Positions 42,721 through 51,263 of a DNA stretch of 64,000 nt are shown one piece after another (position 1 is the stretch's first letter; each line of letters opens with the position of its first letter). This DNA comes from Mesobacillus persicus (GTDB lineage: Bacteria; Bacillota; Bacilli; Bacillales; Cytobacillaceae). The notes below the pieces were generated by a model that saw nothing but the letters and a program-made list of their open reading frames with translations, had not been told where the DNA came from and did not search any database. The stretch lies in the NCBI RefSeq assembly GCF_900109925.1, contig NZ_FOBW01000003.1:62001-126000 (forward strand), in the 5' to 3' direction. The position numbers and the translations under genes were made by a program.

Positions 42721-43695
42721 ATGAAAAAGTTATCTTATATTGTCGCTATCCTAATGGGTGCGTGGCTTTTGGTGAGCAATCCTTTTTCTGATCATTATTT
42801 ATCATATTTAAAAGCCGAATCAATTACGGTTTCTACGAGTGAAGACTCTCTTTATAGGGTAATAGTAGAGAAAGCACCTGAATATGAAGTAAAGCCCGTA
42901 GATGCGAAAATGGATCCGGTCTGGAAAGCGATTCCTGGTTACAATGGGATGAAAGTCAATGTTGACAAGTCGTATAAAAAAATGAAAAAAGAAGGCAAAT
43001 TCTCAGAGAATCTGCTTGTATTCGATGAATTAAATCCAAAGGTTCATTTATCCGAACTGCCACCTGCTGCCATTTATAAAGGGAACCCTGAAAAGCCAAT
43101 GGTAAGCTTTATTATCAATGTTGCTTGGGGGAATGAATATTTATCTGATATGCTATCAACGCTAAAAAAGCATCATGTGACAGCAACCTTTTTTCTTGAA
43201 GGAAGATGGGTGAAAAATCATCCGGAGCTTGCAAAGATGATTGTTGAAGCAGGACATGAGGTCGGTAATCATTCATTCACTCACCCGGATATGAAAAGTT
43301 TATCCGTTTCAAGAATTCATGATGAAATTAAACGAACCAATGAAGTGATTGAGGCAACCACAGGTGAAAAACCTCGTTGGTTTGCCCCTCCGAGTGGTAG
43401 TTATAAGGAGGACGTTGCTAAAGTCGCTTCAGTATACGGTCTAGGTACAGTGATGTGGAGTGTTGATACAATTGATTGGAAGAAACCTGCACCGGATGCC
43501 CTTATTCAAAGAGTCACAGGGAAACTCCACAATGGGGCGATGATTTTGATGCATCCAACGGACTCGACAGCTAAATCACTTGATCGGTTAATTTCCGAAA
43601 TCAAAGCCAAGGATATGGAAATTGGAACAGTTTCAAAATTGTTAAGCGAAGAACGAATCATGGAGAAGAATAAAGATAAAGATGAAGATTCTTGA
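42721..43695 (+). CDS. ylxY: Polysaccharide deacetylase-like protein YlxY, motif 1 degenerate
   Basis: A 324-residue NodB-fold protein with an N-terminal signal or anchor helix (residues 3-20), so it is extracellular. The homology domain is at about 125-310. Motif 2 HSFTH (184-188), the APPSG motif, SVDTIDW and LMHPT are present. Motif 1, which supplies the catalytic Asp pair (usually TFDDG), reads INVAWGNE at 132-138. Deacetylase activity is therefore doubtful. ATG at 42721 with AAGGAGG; the longer ORF upstream runs through the pnp terminator. Confidence 0.9.
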   Translation: MKKLSYIVAILMGAWLLVSNPFSDHYLSYLKAESITVSTSEDSLYRVIVEKAPEYEVKPVDAKMDPVWKAIPGYNGMKVNVDKSYKKMKKEGKFSENLLVFDELNPKVHLSELPPAAIYKGNPEKPMVSFIINVAWGNEYLSDMLSTLKKHHVTATFFLEGRWVKNHPELAKMIVEAGHEVGNHSFTHPDMKSLSVSRIHDEIKRTNEVIEATTGEKPRWFAPPSGSYKEDVAKVASVYGLGTVMWSVDTIDWKKPAPDALIQRVTGKLHNGAMILMHPTDSTAKSLDRLISEIKAKDMEIGTVSKLLSEERIMEKNKDKDEDS

Positions 43696-43835
43696 TTTGT
43701 TAAGAACCGGTTTTTTTGAACATATTAATAAAATCATGAAAAAAAAACCTTCATTTTGGAAAAAGTAACTAAAATGAAATATACTAAGGTATTGCAGGAA
43801 TAGTTTTTTAAGCTATTTCCAAAGGAGGGGTCAAT

Positions 43836-45071
43836 TTGATAAACAAATATACTTGTCAGAACGGAGTACGTATCGTACTTGAGCAAATTCCGACCGTTCG
43901 CTCTGTTGCGATTGGTGTTTGGATTGGGACTGGATCCCGTAATGAAATACCTGAGAATAATGGGATTTCTCATTTTCTTGAGCATATGTTTTTTAAAGGG
44001 ACGAAAACGAGATCCGCAAGGGAAATTGCTGAGTCCTTTGATAGCATCGGTGGTCAGGTGAATGCGTTCACATCTAAGGAATATACTTGCTACTACGCAA
44101 AGGTCCTTGATAATCACTCCCAGTATGCGCTTGAAGTTTTATCCGATATGTTCTTTAATTCCACGTTTGTTGCAGAAGAACTGGATAAAGAAAAAAATGT
44201 CGTTTATGAAGAAATCAAAATGTATGAAGACACCCCAGATGACATCGTTCATGATTTACTAAGTAAGGCCATTTACAATGAGCACGCACTCGGGTACCCA
44301 ATTCTGGGAACGGAAGAGACGTTAAAGACCTTTACTAGTGACACGTTAAATCAGTATATGTTCGATACATATACTCCGGAAAATGTTGTCATTTCGATTG
44401 CCGGAAACGTACCAGAGACGTTTATAGCCGAAGTAGAAAAGCTTTTTGGGAACTATGAAGCGGGAAAAGAAAAGATCGAGTACCAGGCGCCATCTTTTAA
44501 TGCAAATCATATTGCTCGCAAAAAAGAAACAGAGCAAGCGCATCTTTGTCTCGGATATGAAGGCTTACAAATCGGACACTCTGATGTTTATAGCCTAATT
44601 ACCTTAAACAATGTACTTGGCGGTAGCATGAGCAGTCGTTTATTCCAGGATGTCAGGGAGCAGCGTGGCTTGGCTTATTCGGTCTTCTCCTATCACTCTG
44701 CCTTCAGAGATACCGGTGTCGTAACGATTTACGGAGGTACAGGGGCAAAGCAGCTTGATGTGTTATTTGAGACCATTCAGGATACGCTTAGTAAGTTGAA
44801 GCAAGAAGGAATTACCGATAAAGAGTTAAGTAATAGCAAAGAGCAGCTTAAAGGAAGCTTAATGCTAAGTCTTGAAAGCACAAACAGCCGTATGAGTCGA
44901 AATGGTAAAAACGAACTTCTACTTGGACGCCATCGTTCCCTCGATGAAATCGTCGAACAAATTGATGAAGTATCGAAGGAAAGTGTCAACCAACTAGCCA
45001 ATAAGATCTTTACGGACAATTACTCTGTTTCTTTAGTTAGTCCAATGGGAGAACTGCCTAAAGGTTTATAA
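43836..45071 (+). CDS. mlpA: M16 family zinc peptidase (MlpA/YmxG)
   Basis: A 411-residue mitochondrial-processing-peptidase-like protease. The inverted zinc motif HFLEH is at residues 46-50, with the third ligand region NVVYEEIKMYED at 121-132. The C-terminal R-Y-pair region is also present (SMSSRLFQDVREQRGLAYSV). It starts at TTG with AAAGGAGGGG 5 bases upstream. In B. subtilis this gene affects protease expression; the substrate is unknown. It keeps the active site, unlike yfmF at the window end. Confidence 0.94.
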   Translation: MINKYTCQNGVRIVLEQIPTVRSVAIGVWIGTGSRNEIPENNGISHFLEHMFFKGTKTRSAREIAESFDSIGGQVNAFTSKEYTCYYAKVLDNHSQYALEVLSDMFFNSTFVAEELDKEKNVVYEEIKMYEDTPDDIVHDLLSKAIYNEHALGYPILGTEETLKTFTSDTLNQYMFDTYTPENVVISIAGNVPETFIAEVEKLFGNYEAGKEKIEYQAPSFNANHIARKKETEQAHLCLGYEGLQIGHSDVYSLITLNNVLGGSMSSRLFQDVREQRGLAYSVFSYHSAFRDTGVVTIYGGTGAKQLDVLFETIQDTLSKLKQEGITDKELSNSKEQLKGSLMLSLESTNSRMSRNGKNELLLGRHRSLDEIVEQIDEVSKESVNQLANKIFTDNYSVSLVSPMGELPKGL

Positions 45072-45082
45072 GTAAATGAAGG

Positions 45083-45117
45083 AACAGTCTGAGGTGCATG
45101 CTCAGGCTGTTTTTTTG
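45083..45117 (+). terminator. terminator after mlpA
   Basis: Stem AACAGTCTGAG with CTCAGGCTGTT (one G-T pair), then TTTTTT. Confidence 0.9.
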
Positions 45118-45182
45118 TGTTTGCTTCTAAAAGATAGGAAAAGTTGATACATATATAGTAAGACAAAGGAAGGGGGAGACAC

Positions 45183-45425
45183 ATGAGGTTAAGTGAATTA
45201 GGCGGGAAGGAAATCGTTGATGTTAAAAAGGCGGAAAGGCTAGGTGTTCTCGGGCAAACGGATTTAGAAATCGATGAACGCACTGGTCAGATCAAAGCAT
45301 TAGTGATTCCCTCTGTTAAATGGTTTGGTTTGAAAAGGCAAGGGGGCGAAATGAGAGTACCCTGGCGGCAAATTAAGAAAATTGGTACGGACATGGTGAT
45401 TGTTGACATAACAGACGAACAGTAG
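45183..45425 (+). CDS. ymxH: YlmC/YmxH family PRC-barrel protein
   Basis: An 80-residue PRC-barrel-like protein. In bacilli this family is associated with sporulation loci and precedes dpaA. MRLSELGGKEIVDVKKAERLG and the Trp-rich VKWFGLKRQGGEMRVPWRQIKKIG segment are typical. The ribosome binding site is AAAGGAAGGGGG. Precise function unknown. Its own terminator overlaps the stop codon. Confidence 0.9.
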   Translation: MRLSELGGKEIVDVKKAERLGVLGQTDLEIDERTGQIKALVIPSVKWFGLKRQGGEMRVPWRQIKKIGTDMVIVDITDEQ

Positions 45426-45450
45426 GCTGGCATTTGCCAGTCTTTTTTTT
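45425..45450 (+). terminator. terminator of ymxH
   Basis: Stem GGCTGGC with GCCAGTC (one G-T pair), loop ATTT, then TTTTTTTT. Confidence 0.88.
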
Positions 45451-45727
45451 AGGCTCTATTTCTCAAGCTTTGATAGGACAGGCCCTGTGTGCCGGTGAGT
45501 TCTTGTTTGTGAAAGGGCTTGTCTATGTTCCCGTAATTGCTCTGGATAAGCGAGAACAGTCAAATAGAGGGGCTCTATGTGCCCGAAAAGGCTCTGGAGA
45601 AGCGAGAACGGTCAAATAGAGGGGCTCTATGTGCCCGAAAAGGTACCGGATAAGCGAGAACGGTCAAATAGAGGGCCTCTATGTGCCCGAAAAGGCTCTG
45701 GATAAGTGAGAACGGTCAAATAGGAGT
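45451..45727 (+). repeat. tandem array, 52-bp unit, about 4 clear copies plus decayed ones
   Basis: The anchor GCGAGAAC (GTGAGAAC in the last copy) recurs at 45550, 45602, 45654 and 45706, exactly 52 bases apart. The unit holds GCTCTATGTGCCCGAAAAGG, then GCGAGAACGGTCAAATAGAGG. Junctions form ATAGAG-GGG-CTCTAT hairpins. Decayed units extend left to 45451. A short + strand reading frame inside it is a by-product of the repeat. Confidence 0.9.
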
Positions 45728-45948
45728 GCGCAATATGTTTTTTAATATATAAATCCTGCCGAACCGCTCACACAAAAGCCCACTCAACCATATCTAATAC
45801 ATGTAGGAACAAAATCGACACAGTTTTTGCATAAAAGTAGTTTTTGCCAATCCGTTTCACCGACTTGTCCCCACAACTAAGGAAGGAGATGTTTTCCTTA
45901 TGATAGCAGGCTCTAGCCGCTTTTTAGATGTGAAATTAGAGGATAACT
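45728..45948 (+). other. gap between the 52-bp array and the dpaA promoter region
   Basis: Mostly AT-rich. It includes an AAGGAA...TTCCTT dyad (about 45880-45899) directly before the start of a possible 28-codon ORF. Confidence 0.3.
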
Positions 45949-45986
45949 CACCATCTAGACACCTGCGACATATGATGTTGGAGTAA
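45900..45986 (+). CDS. possible 28-residue small protein upstream of dpaA
   Basis: ATG at 45900, stop TAA at 45984-45986. The peptide begins M-I-A-G-S-S-R and is mixed basic/acidic with a His/Met-rich end. AAGGAAGGAGA precedes it, but with a long spacer of about 11 bases. I recognise no family, and the likely dpaA promoter lies inside it. It is probably not a gene. Confidence 0.2.
   Translation: MIAGSSRFLDVKLEDNSPSRHLRHMMLE
45949..45977 (+). promoter_or_regulatory. sigma-K-like promoter for dpaAB
   Basis: CACC with AC at 45950-45951, then CATATGATG at 45969-45977, which matches the sigma-K -10 pattern CATAnnnTA at all but the last base. Dipicolinate synthase is known to be made in the mother cell under sigma-K. 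Inferred from one site. Confidence 0.35.
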
Positions 45987-46032
45987 TAAGAAAAATTCCT
46001 GTTCGACTATTGAAAAGAAGGTGATTATTCTT

Positions 46033-46935
46033 ATGCTGACAGGAATGCAGATCGCTGTATTTGGCGGTGATGCTAGACAGCTGGAGATTATCCGTCAGCT
46101 GACAGAGCATGATGCCAAACTGTCACTAATTGGCTTTGAACAACTGGATCATGCTTTTAGTGGAGCAACAAAAGAAAAAATAGATGAAATAGATTTTAGC
46201 GCACAGGATGCGATTATTTTACCTGTGCGAGGAACGGATCTTGAGGGTCATATTGATACGATTTTCTCAAGTGAGAAGATTACGCTAAAGAAAGAAATGC
46301 TGGAGGAACTACCGCCCCACGCGATTATTTTTTCCGGAATAAGTAATCCTTATCTGGATGAAATCACAAAGGAAACCAATCGGCGGTTAGTAAAGCTATT
46401 TGAACGAGATGATGTAGCGATATACAATTCGATTCCAACGGTCGAAGGAACCATCATGATGGTGATTCAACATACTGATTTTACCATTCATGGATCGAAT
46501 GTCGCCGTTTTAGGCCTTGGAAGAGTTGGAGTTACAGTTGCTCGTACTTTCCAAGCGCTTGGTGCGAAGGTGAGTGTCGGAGCAAGAAAGAGTGAGCATA
46601 AAGCGAGAATCATTGAAATGGGGCTAACTGCTTTTGATTTAAATGATCTCGAAGCAAATGTAAAAGATGTTGATATTTGCATTAATACGATTCCGGCTCA
46701 AATTGTGACAGCATCCGTCATTTCAAAGATGCCGGCCCACACGCTTATCATCGATCTTGCTTCTAAGCCAGGAGGCACTGATTTCCGCTATGCGGAAAAA
46801 CGCGGGGTTAAGGCCCTACTTGCACCAAGTCTACCGGGGATTGTAGCCCCGAAGACGGCAGGGCAGATTCAAGCCAGTGTCTTGATTAAGTTGCTTAGAG
46901 AAGACATGAAAAAGAGGGAGGAAAATCAATCATGA
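46033..46935 (+). CDS. dpaA: Dipicolinate synthase subunit A (SpoVFA)
   Basis: A 300-residue Rossmann-fold subunit that oxidises dihydrodipicolinate to dipicolinic acid for the spore core. The NAD(P)-binding loop is LGLGRVGVT at 160-168. KLFERDDIAIYNSIPTVEG-type and ALLAPSLPGIVAPKTAG sequences are family marks. ATG at 46033 is preferred over GTG at 46021: AAGGTGA is correctly spaced, and M-L-T-G is the known opening. The 3' end overlaps dpaB by 4 bases. Expected mother-cell expression. Confidence 0.96.
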   Translation: MLTGMQIAVFGGDARQLEIIRQLTEHDAKLSLIGFEQLDHAFSGATKEKIDEIDFSAQDAIILPVRGTDLEGHIDTIFSSEKITLKKEMLEELPPHAIIFSGISNPYLDEITKETNRRLVKLFERDDVAIYNSIPTVEGTIMMVIQHTDFTIHGSNVAVLGLGRVGVTVARTFQALGAKVSVGARKSEHKARIIEMGLTAFDLNDLEANVKDVDICINTIPAQIVTASVISKMPAHTLIIDLASKPGGTDFRYAEKRGVKALLAPSLPGIVAPKTAGQIQASVLIKLLREDMKKREENQS

Positions 46936-47531
46936 GCTTGAAAGGAAAAAGAATCGGATTCGGACTAACAGGTTCTCATTGTACGTATGATGAGGTGTTT
47001 CCTGAAATTGAAAAACTCGTTAACGAAGGTGCCGAAGTTGTACCTATTGTATCGTGGACCGTTCAATCGACAGATACAAGGTTTGGTAAAGGGGAGGACT
47101 GGGTTCAGCGGATTGTAGATTTAACAGGAAACGAAGCCATTAATTCAATTGTAAAAGCGGAGCCGCTTGGTCCTAAGTATCCGCTGGATGCGATGGTGAT
47201 TTCTCCGATGACAGGGGTATCCTTAAGTAAATTTGCCAACGCACAAAACGATAGCCCTGTACTGATGGCTGCAAAAGCAACCTTAAGGAATTCAAAACCA
47301 ATTATTCTTGGAATCTCGACAAACGATGCGCTTGGTCTAAATGGTGTGAATATCATGAGATTGATGTCGACTAAGAATATCTATTTTATTCCTTTCGGCC
47401 AAGATGATCCCGTGAAAAAGCCTAACTCTTTGGTAGCAAGAATGGGAGCAACAAGAGATGCGATTCTAGCAGCTATGGAAGGCCGTCAACTTCAGCCAGT
47501 TCTAGTTGAACGCTTCCGTGACGAGGAATAG
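46932..47531 (+). CDS. dpaB: Dipicolinate synthase subunit B (SpoVFB)
   Basis: A 199-residue flavoprotein-fold subunit of dipicolinate synthase. It shows the GFGLTGSHCTYDEVFPE opening, PMTGVSLSKFANAQND, and the APF/SPM-like loop of the HFCD family. ATGA overlap with dpaA gives coupled translation. It needs dihydrodipicolinate from the asd-dapG-dapA branch directly downstream. Confidence 0.96.
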   Translation: MSLKGKRIGFGLTGSHCTYDEVFPEIEKLVNEGAEVVPIVSWTVQSTDTRFGKGEDWVQRIVDLTGNEAINSIVKAEPLGPKYPLDAMVISPMTGVSLSKFANAQNDSPVLMAAKATLRNSKPIILGISTNDALGLNGVNIMRLMSTKNIYFIPFGQDDPVKKPNSLVARMGATRDAILAAMEGRQLQPVLVERFRDEE

Positions 47532-47547
47532 ATTCAGTCTATTCTTT
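47526..47547 (+). terminator. weak terminator after dpaB
   Basis: Stem GAATAGA-TTCAG-TCTATTC followed by only three Ts. It overlaps the dpaB stop codon. Confidence 0.45.
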
Positions 47548-47631
47548 GCTAGAATTTACTGCGATGCCGTAGGTACAATGTTTTGCTTTGGAAAATTATA
47601 TTGCCATTTCCCTTTCCTTCGTGGGTGAATA

Positions 47632-47640
47632 TGATAAAAT
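47632..47640 (+). promoter_or_regulatory. extended -10 promoter for asd-dapG-dapA
   Basis: TGATAAAAT, an extended -10, about 110 bases before asd. No good -35 is visible at the correct spacing. Confidence 0.45.
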
Positions 47641-47750
47641 AAATGAAAATATAAAAATGGCAGATGGATTCTATGAATAGGTCTGCCTCTTCATATTTAT
47701 ATCGACCCGGAACACGCCGGTTAATTCTACTTTTGGAAGGGGAACTACGA

Positions 47751-48803
47751 ATGGCACAAGAGAGAGGATACCATGTAGCAGTAGTTGGAGCAACAGGAGC
47801 TGTTGGCCAACAAATGATTAAAACACTAGAAAACCGTGATTTTCCAATATCAAAACTAACGTTACTATCTTCTGCACGTTCAGCTGGAAAAAAGGCTGTC
47901 TACAATGGGCAGGAATTTACGATAGAAGAAGCGAAACCGGAGAGTTTTGAAGGAGTAGATATTGCTCTTTTCAGCGCAGGAGGAAGTGTGTCGAAAGCAC
48001 TCGCACCTGAAGCGGTAAAGCGTGGAGCAATCTGTGTAGATAATACGAGTGCGTTCCGTATGGATGAAAATGTACCATTAGTGGTTCCTGAAGTGAATTC
48101 AGAGGACTTGAAAACTCATAATGGAATTATTGCTAATCCAAACTGTTCAACGATCCAAATGGTCGTTGCGCTAGAGCCTTTACGCAAAAAGTTTGGATTG
48201 AAGAAAGTCATTGTTTCAACTTATCAGGCTGTTTCAGGTGCCGGTGCTGCTGCAGTAGACGAAATGCATGAGCAAACGAAGGCAATCCTTGAAGGCAAGG
48301 AAGTAGAGGCAAACATTCTTCCAGTAGGCTCACTTGATAAGCATTATCAGATTGCTTTTAATGCGATTCCACAAATTGATAAATTTGAAGAAAATGGTTT
48401 TACTTTTGAAGAAATGAAAATGATTAACGAAACGAAAAAAATTATGCATATGCCAGGGCTTCAAGTCGCTGCGACTTGTGTCCGTCTTCCAGTTGGAACA
48501 GGACATTCCGAATCGGTTTATTTTGAAATCGATGCCGATGGAATCAGTTCAAATGAAGTGAAAACACTGCTTTCAGATGCACCAGGAGTTGTCCTACAGG
48601 ATGATCCATCAGAGCAAATTTATCCTATGCCAGCTTTTTGTGTAGGGAAGAATGATGTTTTTGTCGGACGCATCCGTAAAGATTTGGATAATGAGCAAGG
48701 CTTCCATATGTGGGTTGTTTCTGATAACCTACTTAAGGGTGCAGCCTGGAACTCAGTTCAGATTGCTGAAACACTAATTGAACTTGGTTTAGTTAAAAAA
48801 TAA
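47751..48803 (+). CDS. asd: Aspartate-semialdehyde dehydrogenase
   Basis: A 350-residue enzyme that reduces aspartyl phosphate to aspartate semialdehyde, the branch point to lysine/diaminopimelate and threonine/methionine. NADP loop [12 protein letters not shown] at about 9-20. Catalytic Cys132 in [19 protein letters not shown] and the [13 protein letters not shown] segment are conserved. An upstream in-frame ATG (47664) would add 29 residues unlike Asd; GAAGGGG precedes the ATG at 47751. Confidence 0.97.
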   Translation: MAQERGYHVAVVGATGAVGQQMIKTLENRDFPISKLTLLSSARSAGKKAVYNGQEFTIEEAKPESFEGVDIALFSAGGSVSKALAPEAVKRGAICVDNTSAFRMDENVPLVVPEVNSEDLKTHNGIIANPNCSTIQMVVALEPLRKKFGLKKVIVSTYQAVSGAGAAAVDEMHEQTKAILEGKEVEANILPVGSLDKHYQIAFNAIPQIDKFEENGFTFEEMKMINETKKIMHMPGLQVAATCVRLPVGTGHSESVYFEIDADGISSNEVKTLLSDAPGVVLQDDPSEQIYPMPAFCVGKNDVFVGRIRKDLDNEQGFHMWVVSDNLLKGAAWNSVQIAETLIELGLVKK

Positions 48804-48859
48804 TCTGCAGCGAAAATTGAAGCTTTAAACTTTAAAAGAGGCGTCTTAGAGGTGTAACG

Positions 48860-50113
48860 ATGAAAATAATCGTCCAAAAATTTGGTGGGACATCGGTTCG
48901 CAATGATGAAAGCCGAAGTCATGCCATTAATCATATTAAACAGGCAATAACAGAAGGATTTAAAGTGGTCGTTGTCGTCTCAGCGATGGGAAGGAAAGGG
49001 GAACCCTATGCAACTGATACCCTTCTTTCCCTAATTGGAGGAAATGATAATCATTTAAAGCCTAGAGAATATGATCTGTTATTGTCCTGTGGGGAAGTCA
49101 TTTCAAGTGTTGTTTTTACAAATAATCTTCACGAAAATGGAGTAAATGCTACTGCACTAACAGGTTCTCAGGCTGGATTTTTAACAAATGGGGAACATAC
49201 TAGTGCAAAGATTCTGGATATGAAGTGTGAGCGTCTTTTAAAAGAGCTCGAAGCAGTAGATGTAGTGGTGGTTGCTGGCTTCCAGGGTGGTGCTCCTAAT
49301 GGGGATGTTACCACAATTGGCAGAGGAGGCAGCGATACATCTGCCGCTGCACTTGGAGCAGCTTTAAACGCAGAAAGAGTCGATATCTTCACAGATGTAG
49401 AAGGAATCATGACCGCTGACCCAAGAATTGCAGAGAACGCTAGACCGTTACCTGTTGTAACTTATACAGAGGTTTGTAATATGGCCTACCAAGGGGCGAA
49501 AGTGATTCACCCACGGGCCGTAGAAATTGCGATGCAAGCGAATGTGCCTATTCGTATACGTTCCACTTATTCCGATAGCCTTGGAACGCTAGTGACGGAT
49601 AAAAATGGCAAACAGAATAAAGGCAGCGATATAAAGGAACGTCCTGTGACCGGAATTGCGCATGTTTCAAACGTGACACAGGTGAAAGTATTTGCAAAAA
49701 AAGATCAATACAATCTTCAATCAGAAGTATTCAAAGCAATGGCCAATGAAAACATCTCTGTCGATTTTATCAATATTTCACCAAAGGGTGTTGTGTACAC
49801 CGTTTCGGAAGAAATGACCAATCGAGCGATCTCCATCCTTGAATCGCTTGGTCATGAACCGCTAGTTGAACGAAACTGTGCGAAGGTCTCTGTTGTCGGT
49901 GCAGGTATGGCTGGAGTGCCGGGGGTTACCTCGAAGATCGTTACAGCCCTTTCAGAGAAGGGGATTAGGATCCTACAGTCTGCTGACAGTCATACGACGA
50001 TTTGGGTGCTTGTCAAGGAAGAAGATCTAATTCTTGCTGTGAACGCATTGCATGATGCCTTTCAGCTTGAAACGGTTCAAGAGTACTTTGATAACAGCTC
50101 ACAGGGAGTTTAA
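48860..50113 (+). CDS. dapG: Aspartate kinase (DapG type)
   Basis: A 417-residue amino-acid kinase that phosphorylates aspartate. The KFGGTSV motif is at residues 7-13, then the TTIGRGGSDTSAAALG loop and FTDVEGIMTADPR. Two C-terminal ACT domains (about 275-410) bind the feedback effector. By position this is the diaminopimelate-sensitive isozyme DapG of B. subtilis; effector specificity is inferred from locus. The ribosome binding site is TAGAGGTG. Confidence 0.95.
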   Translation: MKIIVQKFGGTSVRNDESRSHAINHIKQAITEGFKVVVVVSAMGRKGEPYATDTLLSLIGGNDNHLKPREYDLLLSCGEVISSVVFTNNLHENGVNATALTGSQAGFLTNGEHTSAKILDMKCERLLKELEAVDVVVVAGFQGGAPNGDVTTIGRGGSDTSAAALGAALNAERVDIFTDVEGIMTADPRIAENARPLPVVTYTEVCNMAYQGAKVIHPRAVEIAMQANVPIRIRSTYSDSLGTLVTDKNGKQNKGSDIKERPVTGIAHVSNVTQVKVFAKKDQYNLQSEVFKAMANENISVDFINISPKGVVYTVSEEMTNRAISILESLGHEPLVERNCAKVSVVGAGMAGVPGVTSKIVTALSEKGIRILQSADSHTTIWVLVKEEDLILAVNALHDAFQLETVQEYFDNSSQGV

Positions 50114-50153
50114 CTCTTTTATAGAGTTGCACTAATGTAAAGGAGTGGATCAA

Positions 50154-51023
50154 ATGGTCCAATTTGGCCGTATTTCGACAGCGATGGTTACACCATTTGA
50201 TAGCAAGGGACATGTCGATTTCGCAAAGACGACTCAGCTGGTCAATCATTTAATCAAAACGGGAACGGAATCTCTCGTCGTAGCAGGAACGACAGGGGAG
50301 TCACCCACTCTAACAAAAGAAGAGAAAATTGCTCTTTTTGACCATGTAGTGAAGGTGGTTGACAAACGAATTCCAGTTATTGCAGGTACAGGTAGCAATA
50401 ATACGTACGCAACGGTTGAACTAACTAAGAAGGCTGCGAAACTAGGTGTAGATGGAATTATGATTGTTGCCCCTTACTACAATAAACCGAGCCAGGAAGG
50501 TCTATATCAACACTTTAAGGCGGTGGCAGACAATACAGATCTACCGATTATGGTGTATAACATTCCTGGTCGCTCAGCCGTCAATATTCTTCCGGAAACC
50601 ATTATTCGTCTTTCGGAAATACCGAATATTGTTTGTGTAAAGGAAGCAAGTGGAGATTTGAGTGCAATGACCAAAATTATTGCGAACACTCCGGATGATT
50701 TTATGTTATATAGCGGGGATGACAGTCTTGCATTACCGGTTCTTTCGATTGGTGGTACAGGAGTAGTATCTGTGTCCTCTCATATCATTGGCAATCAAAT
50801 GAAGGATATGGTTTACGCATATGTAAATGGGAAACATGAAGAAGCCGCGAAACTTCATCAAAAGTTACTCCCTGTTATGCAAGGGATGTTTAAAGCCCCA
50901 AATCCAGCTCCTGTAAAAACGGCTCTGCAGATGTTGGGACTTGATGTCGGAACCGTTCGACTTCCGTTAGTACCCCTCAATCATGAGGAACGGGCGGAAA
51001 TTTATGAGTTAATCAAACAATAA
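50154..51023 (+). CDS. dapA: 4-hydroxy-tetrahydrodipicolinate synthase
   Basis: A 289-residue TIM-barrel aldolase that condenses pyruvate with aspartate semialdehyde. Schiff-base Lys163 is in VCVKEASGD, and Tyr of MVYNIPGR and VVAGTTGESPTLT are conserved. ATG at 50154 follows AAAGGAG; the upstream GTG at 50145 lies in the Shine-Dalgarno. The product feeds both peptidoglycan diaminopimelate and spore dipicolinate. Confidence 0.97.
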   Translation: MVQFGRISTAMVTPFDSKGHVDFAKTTQLVNHLIKTGTESLVVAGTTGESPTLTKEEKIALFDHVVKVVDKRIPVIAGTGSNNTYATVELTKKAAKLGVDGIMIVAPYYNKPSQEGLYQHFKAVADNTDLPIMVYNIPGRSAVNILPETIIRLSEIPNIVCVKEASGDLSAMTKIIANTPDDFMLYSGDDSLALPVLSIGGTGVVSVSSHIIGNQMKDMVYAYVNGKHEEAAKLHQKLLPVMQGMFKAPNPAPVKTALQMLGLDVGTVRLPLVPLNHEERAEIYELIKQ

Positions 51024-51056
51024 AAAAATCAACCAGCTGGCCTGGTTGATTTTTTT
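51022..51056 (+). terminator. terminator of asd-dapG-dapA
   Basis: A 15-bp stem with A-run/T-run flanks, AAAATCAACCAG with CTGGTTGATTTT around CTGGC. It overlaps the dapA stop. Confidence 0.95.
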
Positions 51057-51183
51057 ATTGGCTAAATAGGGCCATTGTTGATCTCAGCCGAAAATTAATA
51101 TGGGTTTAACAGATTCAATTTATGAGTAGGGAGTTAAATTGGCTCATTTTAGCAGAAATGGTATTTTAGTGATGGTATTTCTA

Positions 51184-51213
51184 TTGTAAAGGGTTTCTTC
51201 CATCAAGTATAAT
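51184..51213 (+). promoter_or_regulatory. sigma-A promoter for rnjB
   Basis: TTGTAA at 51184-51189, an 18-base spacer, and a perfect TATAAT at 51208-51213. Confidence 0.65.
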
Positions 51214-51263
51214 AACGGTAACTGGTCATGGTCGGCCCGATTCAGCAAGGAGGAAATTTAAAA

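Noticed and set aside
45434-45619. A 61-codon + strand ORF after ymxH
   Set aside because: It lies in the terminator and the 52-bp tandem array, with no ribosome binding site; the frame is a by-product of the repeat.
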